A model generated the notes under the pieces. It saw nothing but the letters and a program-made list of their open reading frames with translations. It had not been told where the DNA came from and did not search any database. The position numbers and the translations under genes are program-made. Below are positions 54,616 through 63,962 of a stretch of DNA of 64,000 nucleotides, piece after piece. This stretch comes from Pseudomonas neuropathica (GTDB taxonomy: Bacteria; Pseudomonadota; Gammaproteobacteria; Pseudomonadales; Pseudomonadaceae). The stretch lies in contig NZ_JACOPX010000005.1 in assembly GCF_015461835.1 (NCBI RefSeq), positions 248,001-312,000 of the forward strand, read 5' to 3'. Position 1 is the stretch's first letter; each line of letters starts with the position of its first letter.

Positions 54616-56016
54616 TCAGAACACTTGAGGTCGATCCGAACCGGTGTAGCGAAAAAACTGCCGGGCGCGTGGATCACAAGCGTAGGCGACGTTGATGCGC
54701 AGCCAATCGCCCGACTCGCCATGGGGACTGAATGCATCAGGCGCTGACAGCAACACGCCGCAACGTTGAGCCTGCCGACGCAGCCGAATCTGATCGGTCA
54801 TGCGCGAGCGCGCCCAGATGAACAAGCCACCCGCAGGCTTGCCGAAAACCTCCCAGTCGGCGTCCTCCAGCGCCTGCAATGCAGCCGCGCGATCGGCATT
54901 CAGGCGTTGACGCTGGCGCTGCACCAGTTTGCGGTAAGCGCCGCTGACCATCAGGCTGGCCAGCACGGCTTCGGTAAACCTTGACGCCCCCAGACCGCTG
55001 ATCATCTTGACCTGCGCCAGCCGTCTGACCATGTCGCTGTCGGCAAAAACGAAACCGACCCGCAACGAGCTGCTCAGCGTCTTGGAAAAACTGCCCACGT
55101 AAATGACTCGCCCCTCATCATCCAGAGCCGCCAGGCGCGTGCCGTTGCCGGTGTGCAAGTCTGCGTAGACATCGTCTTCGATCACGCGCAAATCGTAGGT
55201 CTTGCTCAGTTGCAGGATGCGTTGCGCTACGCTCGGCGACAGGCAACTGCCTGTGGGGTTGTGATGATGGCTGTTGATGAATAACGCGCCGGGGCGAAAC
55301 TGTTGCAGCAACGCTTCCAGCGCTTCGATATCCGGCCCGTTCGGGGTACGACGCACCTCGAGCATGCGCACGCCGTGCATCCGCAGGAGATCGAACAACG
55401 GCGCGTAACCGGGCGTCTCGACCACCACGCAGTCTCCGGCCTTGAACAACGTTCGCACGATCAGATCAAGCGCATGGCTGGCGCCGCAGGTACTCAGCAA
55501 CTGCGCACTGCGAGCCTCGATTCCGAACAGTTTCAGGCGCTTGGCGATTTGCTCGCGCAACGCTGGAAGCCCCAAGGGCGTGCTGTAGTTGAACAGGCTG
55601 GCCATGTCGGTGCGAGCCACCTCGCGCAGGGCATAACTGAGGTCGTCAGGTTCACGCCAGCTATGCGGCAGTCCGCCCGCGCCAAGTTTCAAGCCTCCCG
55701 CGGCCTCGCACACGGCATCGCACCAGGCGAACCGGCCCTCGAATGGTGCCAGCTCATCTTCTGCGCCTGTTACCGAGGGCGAGGCGGCGACAATGAACCC
55801 GGTGCCCTGGCATGAACTCAGAACACCCTGCGATACCAGCCGCTCACACGCCTCGACCACACACGACTGGCTGAGCAGATTGCCCCGGGCGATTTGCCGC
55901 ACGGACGGCAAACGGGTGGCCGGCGGTACGCCACTTTGCAGGATCCACTCGGTCAGTCCGTCAACAATCTGCTGCACGACCGGCACCATTGCCTGTCGAT
56001 CAATTCTCAATTCCAT
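54616..56016 (-). CDS. MocR family (GntR/aminotransferase) transcriptional regulator
   Basis: 466 aa fusing a GntR winged helix (about 10-78, [30 protein letters not shown]) to a fold-type I aminotransferase domain. The PLP lysine is K312 ([15 protein letters not shown]), with NPTG at 253-256 and the D281/D282 pair. MocR proteins sense amines, amino acids or vitamin B6. ATG at 56016 with AGGAG upstream. Regulated gene unknown; the SDR upstream in the same direction is a candidate. Confidence 0.88.
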   Translation of the reverse strand: MELRIDRQAMVPVVQQIVDGLTEWILQSGVPPATRLPSVRQIARGNLLSQSCVVEACERLVSQGVLSSCQGTGFIVAASPSVTGAEDELAPFEGRFAWCDAVCEAAGGLKLGAGGLPHSWREPDDLSYALREVARTDMASLFNYSTPLGLPALREQIAKRLKLFGIEARSAQLLSTCGASHALDLIVRTLFKAGDCVVVETPGYAPLFDLLRMHGVRMLEVRRTPNGPDIEALEALLQQFRPGALFINSHHHNPTGSCLSPSVAQRILQLSKTYDLRVIEDDVYADLHTGNGTRLAALDDEGRVIYVGSFSKTLSSSLRVGFVFADSDMVRRLAQVKMISGLGASRFTEAVLASLMVSGAYRKLVQRQRQRLNADRAAALQALEDADWEVFGKPAGGLFIWARSRMTDQIRLRRQAQRCGVLLSAPDAFSPHGESGDWLRINVAYACDPRARQFFRYTGSDRPQVF

Positions 56017-56101
56017 GAGCAAGCAAACTCCTGTCCGTTTTGCTGGCGGCAGTAAATCACAGCCGCGCCGGACAGGCTGTGCGACAACGCCGCCAAAAGC
56101 G

Positions 56102-56119
56102 ACCGTTCTAACCGTTTGA
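56102..56119. promoter_or_regulatory. Direct repeats upstream of the MocR gene
   Basis: ACCGTTCTA immediately followed by ACCGTTTGA, about 90 bases before the MocR start codon. MocR regulators often bind direct repeats. Inferred operator. Confidence 0.4.
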
Positions 56120-56206
56120 TACACATTGTTTAAGAGGCTTCACGGAACTGACCGCTGCCCACAAAAAAGCCAGCAACGAATGCGGGCTGTTGTTCTTGGG
56201 CGTGAT

Positions 56207-56968
56207 TCAGAAAGCGGTGACGCCGCCATCCACTGCCAGCGAGTGGCCGGTGGTGAATGCCGCACCGTCGCTGCACAGGTACAACACGGCACTGGCGATT
56301 TCCTCGACTTTGCCGATGCGCCCGACCGGGTGCATGGCGTTGGCGAACTCACCCTTCTTCGGGTCGGCCTCGTAAGCACGGCGGAACATGTCGGTATCGA
56401 TCACCGCCGGACACACAGCGTTGACACGGATTTTCTTCTTCGCGTATTCGATGGCCGCCGATTTGGTCAGACCGATCACCGCGTGCTTCGACGCCGCGTA
56501 GATGCTCATCTTCGGCGCCGCGCCCAGTCCCGCTACCGAGGCGGTGTTGACGATCGCCCCGCCGCCCTGCGCCAGCAACAGCGGCAGCTGATACTTCATG
56601 CACAGCCAGACGCCTTTGACGTTGACGCCCATGATCGCGTCGAACTCATCCATCGAGCCGTCGGCCAGTTTGCCTTTTTCGATTTCGATGCCGGCATTGT
56701 TGAAGGCGTAGTCGAGACGGCCGTAAGTGTTGATGACCTCGTCCATCAGATTCTTCACTTCGCTTTCGACGGTCACGTTGCAGCGCACGAAAGTCGCTTC
56801 GCCGCCGGCTGTACGAATCAGCGCCACTGTGCCCTCGCCCCCTGCCGCGTCCAGATCGGCGACCACCACTTTCAGGCCTTCGGCGGCGAACGCCTGGGCG
56901 GTCGCACGGCCAATGCCGTTGGCCGCGCCAGTGACTACAGCAACCTGACCGGAAAACGTCATGCTCAT
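56207..56968 (-). CDS. SDR family oxidoreductase
   Basis: 253-aa classical short-chain dehydrogenase: TGAANGIG (about 14-21), NNAG, Ser in NTASVAG, YAASKHA and a C-terminal AVDGGVTAF. Similar to glucose 1-dehydrogenase/3-oxoacyl reductase-like proteins; cofactor and substrate not assigned. Upstream of the MocR gene and divergent from the MDR oxidoreductase gene. Start may be the first or third Met. Confidence 0.85.
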   Translation of the reverse strand: MSMTFSGQVAVVTGAANGIGRATAQAFAAEGLKVVVADLDAAGGEGTVALIRTAGGEATFVRCNVTVESEVKNLMDEVINTYGRLDYAFNNAGIEIEKGKLADGSMDEFDAIMGVNVKGVWLCMKYQLPLLLAQGGGAIVNTASVAGLGAAPKMSIYAASKHAVIGLTKSAAIEYAKKKIRVNAVCPAVIDTDMFRRAYEADPKKGEFANAMHPVGRIGKVEEIASAVLYLCSDGAAFTTGHSLAVDGGVTAF

Positions 56969-57205
56969 TGTTATGTCCTCGAAGGGATAGATGCAGGGGA
57001 TGTGTGGAGTGGCAGCATAGCTATTGAGGTCTGCCGAGCGTCAGCACTATCCAATGGCTGTTTATGTGCCCATGCGTCGCAGTGATAAAACCGGCCAGGT
57101 GATCATCACTGCACTGGATCGGCGTGCATTCGCCGCATCAGCCAACCTTGCGCCAATACCGTCGAGGGTCTATCAACAAGGCTTCATTCCGTTCGAGTGC
57201 CTGCC

Positions 57206-58210
57206 ATGACCAACCACACCAATCGTCAGTTCCTGCTCGCCAAACGCCCGGTGGGTGCGGCTACCCGCGAGACCTTCACCTATCAGGAAGTACCGGTCGG
57301 CGAACCGGCGGCGGGCCAGATTCTGGTCAAGAACGAATACCTGTCCCTCGATCCGGCGATGCGTGGCTGGATGAACGAGGGCAAGTCCTACATCCCGCCG
57401 GTCGGTATCGGTGAAGTCATGCGCGCGCTGGGCGTAGGCAAAGTCATTGCTTCGAACAACCCTGGCTTTGCGGTCGGGGACTACGTCAACGGCGCCATTG
57501 GCGTGCAGGATTATTTCCTCGGCGAGCCAAGAGGTTTCTACAAAGTCGATCCGAAACTGGCGCCGCTGCCGGTGTACCTGTCAGCGCTGGGCATGACCGG
57601 CATGACCGCCTACTTCGCCCTGCTGGATGTCGGCGCACCGAAGGCCGGCGACACCGTGGTGTTGTCCGGTGCAGCGGGTGCAGTGGGCAGCATCGCCGGG
57701 CAGATTGCCAAGCTCAAAGGCTGCCGCGTGGTTGGCATTGCCGGCGGCGCCGACAAGTGCAAATTCCTTATTGATGAGTTGGGTTTTGACGGTGCCATCG
57801 ACTACAAGTCCGAAGATGTCGTGGCAGGGCTTAAACGCGAATGCCCGAAAGGCGTCGATGTGTATTTCGATAACGTTGGCGGCGACATCCTCGATGCGGT
57901 GTTGAGCCGTTTGAACATGAAGGCGCGGGTGGTTATCTGCGGCGCGATCAGCCAGTACAACAACAAGGAAGCGGTCAAGGGGCCGGCCAACTACCTGTCG
58001 CTGCTGGTCAACCGTGCGCGGATGGAAGGTTTTGTGGTGATGGATTACGCGGCGCAATACGCCAGCGCTGCGCAGGAAATGGCCGGCTGGATGGCCAAGG
58101 GGCAGCTCAAGAGCAAGGAAGATATCGTCGAAGGGCTGGAGACCTTTCCGGAAACGCTGATGAAATTGTTCAGCGGTGAGAACTTCGGCAAGTTGGTGTT
58201 GAAAATCTAA
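57206..58210 (+). CDS. NADP-dependent oxidoreductase (MDR, CurA/prostaglandin reductase-like)
   Basis: 334-aa medium-chain reductase without zinc ligands: EYLSLDPAMRGWM, LGMTGMTAYFALLDVG, LSGAAGAVGSIAGQIAK (Rossmann motif) and YFDNVGGDILD. Members reduce alpha,beta-unsaturated aldehydes and ketones with NADPH. ATG at 57206 used. Monocistronic, divergent from the SDR; the 237-bp gap contains no other gene. Confidence 0.88.
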   Translation: MTNHTNRQFLLAKRPVGAATRETFTYQEVPVGEPAAGQILVKNEYLSLDPAMRGWMNEGKSYIPPVGIGEVMRALGVGKVIASNNPGFAVGDYVNGAIGVQDYFLGEPRGFYKVDPKLAPLPVYLSALGMTGMTAYFALLDVGAPKAGDTVVLSGAAGAVGSIAGQIAKLKGCRVVGIAGGADKCKFLIDELGFDGAIDYKSEDVVAGLKRECPKGVDVYFDNVGGDILDAVLSRLNMKARVVICGAISQYNNKEAVKGPANYLSLLVNRARMEGFVVMDYAAQYASAAQEMAGWMAKGQLKSKEDIVEGLETFPETLMKLFSGENFGKLVLKI

Positions 58211-58228
58211 AACCACTTCAAAACAAAT

Positions 58229-58317
58229 GTAGGAGTGAGCCTGCTCGCGATAGCGGTGTGTCAGTCAACATTAACTTTGTTTGACACACCGCTATCGCGA
58301 GCAGGCTCACTCCTACG
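58229..58317. repeat. REP doublet (REPIN)
   Basis: TGTAGGAGTGAGCCTGCTCG and its inverted copy with a partly symmetric centre, between the convergent MDR and pyrF genes. Nearly identical to the doublets at 5974 and 61146. Confidence 0.85.
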
Positions 58318-58335
58318 GGGTTATGCGGTGCCTGA

Positions 58336-59034
58336 TCAGGCGATTTCGGCTACGACCGAAGCCAATGCCTTGGCCGGATCCGCCGCCTGGCTGATCGGAC
58401 GGCCAATCACCAGATAATCGGAACCGGCATCCAGCGCCTGACGCGGAGTCAGAATGCGGCGCTGATCGTCCTGCGCGCTGCCCGCCGGACGAATTCCCGG
58501 GGTCACCAGTTGCAGCGAAGGGTGCGCAGTTTTCAGTGCCGAGGCTTCCAGCGCCGAGCACACCAGACCGTCCATGCCAGCCTTTTCGGCCAGCGCGGCC
58601 AGACGCAGCACTTGCTCTTGTGGCTCGATATCCAGACCGATACCGGCCAGGTCTTCACGCTCCATCGAGGTCAGCACAGTCACGCCAATCAGCAACGGCT
58701 GCGGGCCGCTGCGTTTATCCAGCTCTTCACGGCAAGCGGCCATCATGCGCATGCCACCGGAGCAATGCACGTTGACCATCCACACGCCCATCTCGGCAGC
58801 GGCTTTCACGGCCATCGCGGTGGTGTTGGGAATGTCGTGGAATTTCAGGTCGAGAAATACTTCGAAACCCTTGTCACGCAGGGTGCCGACAATTTCTGCG
58901 GCGCAACTGGTGAACAGTTCCTTGCCCACTTTGACCCGGCACAGTTTCGGGTCCAACTGGTCGGCCAGCTTCAGTGCGGCGTCACGGGTAGGGAAATCCA
59001 GGGCGACGATGATAGGAGTCTGGCAGGCGGACAT
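58336..59034 (-). CDS. pyrF: Orotidine 5'-phosphate decarboxylase PyrF
   Basis: Last step of UMP synthesis; 232-aa TIM barrel. [19 protein letters not shown] and the catalytic [10 protein letters not shown] are present, with phosphate-binding VTPGIRP and VIGRPI. ATG at 59034 gives the usual length; the frame extends 63 codons upstream through non-coding sequence. Confidence 0.95.
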   Translation of the reverse strand: MSACQTPIIVALDFPTRDAALKLADQLDPKLCRVKVGKELFTSCAAEIVGTLRDKGFEVFLDLKFHDIPNTTAMAVKAAAEMGVWMVNVHCSGGMRMMAACREELDKRSGPQPLLIGVTVLTSMEREDLAGIGLDIEPQEQVLRLAALAEKAGMDGLVCSALEASALKTAHPSLQLVTPGIRPAGSAQDDQRRILTPRQALDAGSDYLVIGRPISQAADPAKALASVVAEIA

Positions 59035-59318
59035 GAATGGGCTCTCAGGCAGGTCGAAATCGGCGCGCATTGTAGCGGAACCGGCGGCGGCGCGGCACCC
59101 GATGATCGGTAAATCGTCGCCTCGGCCGTGATCAGCATAGCGCTCGCTGCTATTGTGTCGACTCCGATACACAGCCGACACGCCAGCAACAAGCGCCCAC
59201 GCTAGCCTCGCCAGCCGCAACACGTCCTTACATCAGCACTTCCCGCCTCACCGCCGGACGCCTATGCTGAAACCACCACCTCGCAGCCCATTTTTTGTGG
59301 TTGGCGGCCTACTGGCAG

Positions 59319-60080
59319 ATGAACAGCCTCATGCACAACACCCAAATGACCGCGACGGACGAGCCTAAAGACGACAAACGCTGGAGCATTCGCGCGCTGA
59401 TCGTCGACGATGACGTGCCGATCCGCGAGCTGATGATTGACTACCTCGCCCGCTTCAATATCCACGCCAGCGGCGTCACCGACGGCGCGGCGATGCGTCA
59501 GGCGCTGCTCGCCGAGCATTTCGATGTTGTCGTGCTGGACCTGATGCTGCCCGGCGAAGACGGCTTGTCGCTGTGCCGCTGGCTGCGCGCCGAATCGGAC
59601 ATCCCGATCCTGATGCTCACCGCCCGTTGCGAACCGACCGACCGCATCATCGGCCTGGAACTGGGCGCCGACGACTATATGGCCAAACCGTTCGAGCCAC
59701 GCGAACTGGTCGCGCGCATTCAGACCATTCTGCGCCGGGTGCGCGACGATCGAACCGAACAGCGGGCGAACATTCGTTTCGACAACTGGCGTCTGAACAG
59801 CGTCCTGCGCCAGTTGATCGCCGACGATGGTCTGGTGGTGCCGCTGTCCAACGCCGAATTCCGCCTGCTGTGGGTGTTTATCGAACGTCCGCGTCGGGTA
59901 CTCAGCCGCGAGCAACTGCTCGATGCTGCCCGTGGCCGCTCGATCGAAGCCTTCGACCGCAGCATCGACCTGCTGGTCTCGCGTCTGCGGCAGAAACTCG
60001 GCGACGACCCGAAAGCCCCGCAGTTGATCAAAACCGTGCGCGGTGAGGGTTACCTGTTCGACGCGCGGGACATCGGCTGA
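59319..60080 (+). CDS. OmpR-family response regulator
   Basis: About 253 aa. Receiver domain with DDD at 30-32, phosphorylation site D74 (VVLDLMLPGEDG), the switch Thr in MLTAR and Lys in MAKPF; then a winged-helix DNA-binding domain (SNAEFRLLWVFIERPRRVLSREQLL). Several in-frame ATGs (59319, 59331, 59346) lack clear ribosome-binding sites, so the start is uncertain. Overlaps the kinase gene by one base. Matches the PA2881/PA2882 position near pyrF, from memory. Confidence 0.88.
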   Translation: MNSLMHNTQMTATDEPKDDKRWSIRALIVDDDVPIRELMIDYLARFNIHASGVTDGAAMRQALLAEHFDVVVLDLMLPGEDGLSLCRWLRAESDIPILMLTARCEPTDRIIGLELGADDYMAKPFEPRELVARIQTILRRVRDDRTEQRANIRFDNWRLNSVLRQLIADDGLVVPLSNAEFRLLWVFIERPRRVLSREQLLDAARGRSIEAFDRSIDLLVSRLRQKLGDDPKAPQLIKTVRGEGYLFDARDIG

Positions 60081-61129
60081 TGCGGGCGCGCTTCGACACG
60101 CTGTTCGGGCGCCTGTTTGGCGTGCTGTTCGTGGCGATTGTCCTGGCGCACCTGCTGGCGTTCGCCTGGTTCCACCACTACGGGCCACCGCCGCCCCCGC
60201 CGCCACCGGAGTTCTCTCAAGGCGCCGAAGGGCAACCGATGGCACATGATCCGCGCTACCCGCCACGGCCACCGCGTCCGTGGTTCGGTGGCCCGGTGGT
60301 GCCGCTGACCTTTCAATTCATCACGCTGATGATCGCGGCCTGGTACGGCGCCAAACTGCTCAGTCGCCCGATCCAGCGCCTGAGCGACGCCGCCGAACGC
60401 CTCAGCGAAGACCTCGACAGTCCGCCGCTCGACGAGTCCGGCCCGCGGGAATCGCGACAAGCCGCCTACACCTTCAACCTGATGCAGCAACGCATTCGCG
60501 AACAGGTGCAGCAGCGCGCGCGGATGCTGGGCGCGGTTTCCCATGATCTGCGCACACCGTTGTCACGCCTGAAACTGCGCCTGGAAAACATCAGCGATGA
60601 AAAGCTGCAAGGCCAGATGCGTCAGGACCTCGACGACATGATCGGCATGCTCGACGCCACCCTCACCTACCTGCACGAACAGCGCACCAGCGAAGCGTTG
60701 CAGTTGATGGACGTGCAGGCGCTGGTCGAATCACTGTGCGAAAACGCGCAGGATCAAGGCGCCGACGTACAGGTCAGCGGCCATTGCGCACCGTTGCCGG
60801 TACAGCCGATGGCGCTGCGTTCGTGCCTCAACAACCTCATGGACAATGCGCTGCGTTATGCCGGCCAGGCACGCATCGAATTGCAGGATCAACGCGAGCA
60901 ACTGCTGATCCGCGTAATCGATCACGGTCCGGGGATTGCCGAGGACAAGCGTGAAGCGGTGTTTGAACCGTTTTATCGCTTGGAAGGCTCGCGCAATCGC
61001 AACTCCGGCGGCGTCGGGCTGGGTATGACGATTGCCCGCGAAGCGGCACAGCGTTTGGGTGGCCAACTCAATCTTGACGAAACACCGGGCGGCGGCCTCA
61101 CCGCCATCATTCGCCTGCCGCGCACCTGA
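60080..61129 (+). CDS. Sensor histidine kinase with proline-rich periplasmic loop
   Basis: 349 aa. Helices at about 9-30 and 73-92 bracket a periplasmic loop of only about 40 residues, notable for a run of eight prolines and PPRPPRP, unlike a folded sensor domain. HAMP follows, then the H box GAVSHDLRTPLSRL (H155), N box NNLMDNALRYA, and G boxes. Forms a pair with the response regulator directly upstream. Stimulus unknown. Confidence 0.9.
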   Translation: MRARFDTLFGRLFGVLFVAIVLAHLLAFAWFHHYGPPPPPPPPEFSQGAEGQPMAHDPRYPPRPPRPWFGGPVVPLTFQFITLMIAAWYGAKLLSRPIQRLSDAAERLSEDLDSPPLDESGPRESRQAAYTFNLMQQRIREQVQQRARMLGAVSHDLRTPLSRLKLRLENISDEKLQGQMRQDLDDMIGMLDATLTYLHEQRTSEALQLMDVQALVESLCENAQDQGADVQVSGHCAPLPVQPMALRSCLNNLMDNALRYAGQARIELQDQREQLLIRVIDHGPGIAEDKREAVFEPFYRLEGSRNRNSGGVGLGMTIAREAAQRLGGQLNLDETPGGGLTAIIRLPRT

Positions 61130-61145
61130 GAAACACACATCCCCT

Positions 61146-61234
61146 TGTAGGAGTGAGCCTGCTCGCGATAGCGGTTTATCTGTGAGAGTTGCTTTGACTG
61201 ACACACCGCTATCGCGAGCAGGCTCACTCCTACA
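61146..61234. repeat. REP doublet (REPIN)
   Basis: TGTAGGAGTGAGCCTGCTCG and its inverted copy between the kinase gene and the EF-hand gene, sharing a CACACCGCTATCGCGAG centre with the doublet at 58229. Confidence 0.85.
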
Positions 61235-61362
61235 GGGGGGTGGAGGTGAAATTTCAGTCTGTGTACCCACCGGTACAAATCCCACATACTCCCGACAACT
61301 TGCGCCCCGACGCTGCATAAGCCGGTACACCCACCGGTTTTCCATTCCAGGGAGTGAGCCCG

Positions 61363-62220
61363 ATGATCGGTAGCGTCAGCAACTACACGAGCTATACCAG
61401 CACCAGCAGTACCTCCACGCAAAACGCCCGCAGCCAGCAACTGCAAAAAGAACTGTTCGCCAAACTCGACAGCAACGGCGACGGCGCGGTGGATCAGGAC
61501 GAACTGAAAAGCGCCCTGTCACAGAAATCCGACGACGGCCTGCTGGTCAACCTGAGCAAACAGTTCGGCGATCTGGACAGCGACGCCAGCGGCAGCCTCA
61601 GCGCCGAAGAAATGACCGCCATGGCGCCCCCTCCGCCACCGCCACACGATCAAGCCCCAGACACCGACCTCGCCGACGCCCTGATCAGCGCCCTCGACAG
61701 CGACGGTGACGGCGCCATCAGCAGCGACGAACTGAGCAGCGGCCTCACCAGTGCCGGCAGCACTGCCGACAGCAACGAAATCTTCTCCGCCCTCGACAAG
61801 AACAAGGACGGCACCGTCAGCCAGGACGAACTCACCGCCAGCCTGACCCCGCCACCTCCACCGCCGCCACACATCAACAGCGACGAACTGTTCAGCCAAC
61901 TTGATGCGGATGGCGACGGCAGCGTGACCGCGACAGAACTCGGCAGCGCACTGCAAGCCAGCGACAGCGCGACTTCAACCACCAGCACTGACACCAGTGC
62001 CGCGCTGCTCAAGGTGCTCGATAGCGACAGCAGCGGCGGTGTAAGCAGCGACGAGCTGAAAGCGGCGTTACAGGCTGGGAGAGAACGACCAGAGGAAGAG
62101 CAGACCGCCTCGACCCAGAGCACGACAGAAGCCCTGAATCGCATGATTGCCAATTTGAGCAAGCAGTATTCGCTGGAGAAAACGGCGTCGGTTGGCAAGT
62201 ATTTGAATGTGGCGACTTGA
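61363..62220 (+). CDS. Six-EF-hand calcium-binding protein with polyproline hinges
   Basis: 285-aa acidic protein with six 12-residue EF-hand loops at 36-47, 72-83, 112-123, 145-156, 181-192 and 220-231, each ending in the -Z Glu. Loops 1-2 and 3-4 are followed by polyproline hinges (PPPPPP at 89-94 and PPPPPPP at 163-169). The N-terminus is Ser/Thr/Tyr-rich with no Sec signal, resembling non-classically secreted proteins. GGGAG precedes the ATG at 61363. Function unknown; calcium sensing or buffering is likely. Confidence 0.87.
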   Translation: MIGSVSNYTSYTSTSSTSTQNARSQQLQKELFAKLDSNGDGAVDQDELKSALSQKSDDGLLVNLSKQFGDLDSDASGSLSAEEMTAMAPPPPPPHDQAPDTDLADALISALDSDGDGAISSDELSSGLTSAGSTADSNEIFSALDKNKDGTVSQDELTASLTPPPPPPPHINSDELFSQLDADGDGSVTATELGSALQASDSATSTTSTDTSAALLKVLDSDSSGGVSSDELKAALQAGRERPEEEQTASTQSTTEALNRMIANLSKQYSLEKTASVGKYLNVAT

Positions 62221-62249
62221 GTCGACGACATTATTTGCCGCGGAAAATC

Positions 62250-62532
62250 AAAAGCCCCTCACCCTAGCCCTCCCGAAACGTCGGACCGCCCGTAGGGAGA
62301 GGGGACTGATCGAGGTGTTTGGACGAGTTACGCCGACGTGAAATACCGAGTCGAACTCAGATTCTGAAACAGATCAAAAGCCCCTCACCCTAACCCTCTC
62401 CCCGAGGGAGAGGGGACTGATCTGAGGTGTTTGGACGAGCTACACCGACGTGCGCTACCGCGTTGAACTCAGATTTTGAAAAGCCCGAAAATCGGCTCCC
62501 TCTCCCTCGGGAGAGGGCTGGGGTGAGGGGCG
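62250..62532. repeat. Cluster of CCCTCACCC-family elements
   Basis: Three C-rich motifs (near 62256, 62380 and, inverted, 62496-62530) with TGTTTGGACGAG and GAACTCAGATT words repeated between them. Two near-copies of an approximately 125-bp unit start at about 62250 and 62374. Same family as 18-255 and 27966-28129. Confidence 0.75.
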
Positions 62533-62566
62533 AATCCAACACCGAACAAAAGCCGACCGCATGCTC

Positions 62567-62890
62567 TTCACCACTCAACAGGATGAGCGTTAGCTCGGCT
62601 GCAGCTCTTGATCTGTAAGGCGACGTCGGAAGGCTGAGTGGAGGGATTGATCCGGGCGTGGGAGCGCAGCGACCGTTTGGCGCAGCCAAACACAGCGAGA
62701 GGAGGTGCAGCGAAGCAAACCGTAGGCGCTGCGCCCGGATCGATCCCGCAGCGAAGGAACCCCGAGCCCCAGCGAGCGGGCCGCACGTAGGAGCAAGCCT
62801 TTTGGGTTACCTTTTCGGCGTCTGGAAAAGGTGACCCGCCGTAAGGGCGGAACCCTAAGCAGCCGTTACCGCAGCAACGGATATTCACCC
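62567..62890. repeat. Structured interspersed repeat, copy B
   Basis: Aligns base for base with 52127-52450 at a constant offset of 10440, differing at a small number of positions, most near the distal end. The stem 62805-62816/62825-62836 has a C-G pair where copy A has T-A. Lies between convergent genes, like copy A. Confidence 0.85.
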
Positions 62891-62909
62891 AAACCCAAAA
62901 CCCAAACTG

Positions 62910-63962
62910 CTAGCGCCGCTCTTCAACCCGAGACTGACTCTTACTCCAATCCGTCAACAAACTATAAGCCACCGCCAACAACGTAGGCCCGATAAACAAC
63001 CCGATAAACCCAAACGCAATCAACCCGCCAAACACCCCAAGCAACACAATCACCAACGGCAAATTCCCCCCGCGACTGATCAGATACGGCTTGAGAACGT
63101 TATCCACCCCACTGATGACAAACGTCCCCCAGATCCCGAGAAACACCGCCATCCCGTACTCACCCTTCCACGCCAGCCAAGCCGTCGCCGGCACCCACAC
63201 CAACGGCGGCCCCATCGGAATCAGACTCAACAGGAAGGTGACAATCCCGAGCACCAACGCCCCCGGCACCCCGGCAATCAAAAACCCGATCAACGCCAGA
63301 ACCGCCTGCGCCGCTGCCGTCCCGATCACCCCGTTGACCACGCGCTGCACAGTCCCGGCGACCAGCTCGATGTAATAGCCCGCGCGATCACCGATCAAGC
63401 GCTCCAGCAAACTGTGCACAAAAGCCGCCAACCGTGGCCCGTCACGATAGAAAAAGAACACAAAGACAATGCTCAACGTCAGCTCGAGAATCCCGCCGCC
63501 AATCTGCGCACTGCGCGCCAGCAGCCAGTTACCGACCTGCCCCAGATACGGCTTGATCGACACCATCAGTGCGGCGCCCTGCTGATCAATGCTGTTCCAA
63601 AGCCCGACCAGACGCTCGCCCACAAACGGCAGAGTCCCCAGCCACACCGGTGCCTCCGGTAGACCGTCGACCTGCACATCCTTGATAAATGCCGTGGCAT
63701 CGCGCACATGATCCGCCAGGTTGAACCCCAGCCACACCAGCGGCGCTGCCACGAGCAACATCCAGCCCAACGTCAGAATCGCCGCAGCCAGCGATTCCCG
63801 GCCATTGAGCCAGCGGGTCAACAGGCGCATCAGCGGCCAACTGGCAAACGCCAGCACCGCGCCCCAGAACAGGGCCGACCAGAACGGCGCCATCACCCAC
63901 AGGCTGGCACCAAACAACACCAGCAGCAGGATCTGCACCAGCAGGCGATCGTTATTGAGCAT
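62910..63962 (-). CDS. AI-2E family transporter (YdiK/PerM-like)
   Basis: 350-aa permease with about eight helices in the AI-2E pattern: two N-terminal pairs (LLLVLFGASLWVMAPFWSALFWGAVLAF), a long extramembrane segment, and the C-terminal LGIVTFLLSLIPMGPPLVWVPATAWL and GNLPLVIVLLGVFGGLIAFG. Family members export small molecules, sodium or autoinducer 2; specificity cannot be inferred. The ATG at 63962 leaves 38 bases to the window edge, so its upstream context is not visible. Confidence 0.88.
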   Translation of the reverse strand: MLNNDRLLVQILLLVLFGASLWVMAPFWSALFWGAVLAFASWPLMRLLTRWLNGRESLAAAILTLGWMLLVAAPLVWLGFNLADHVRDATAFIKDVQVDGLPEAPVWLGTLPFVGERLVGLWNSIDQQGAALMVSIKPYLGQVGNWLLARSAQIGGGILELTLSIVFVFFFYRDGPRLAAFVHSLLERLIGDRAGYYIELVAGTVQRVVNGVIGTAAAQAVLALIGFLIAGVPGALVLGIVTFLLSLIPMGPPLVWVPATAWLAWKGEYGMAVFLGIWGTFVISGVDNVLKPYLISRGGNLPLVIVLLGVFGGLIAFGFIGLFIGPTLLAVAYSLLTDWSKSQSRVEERR

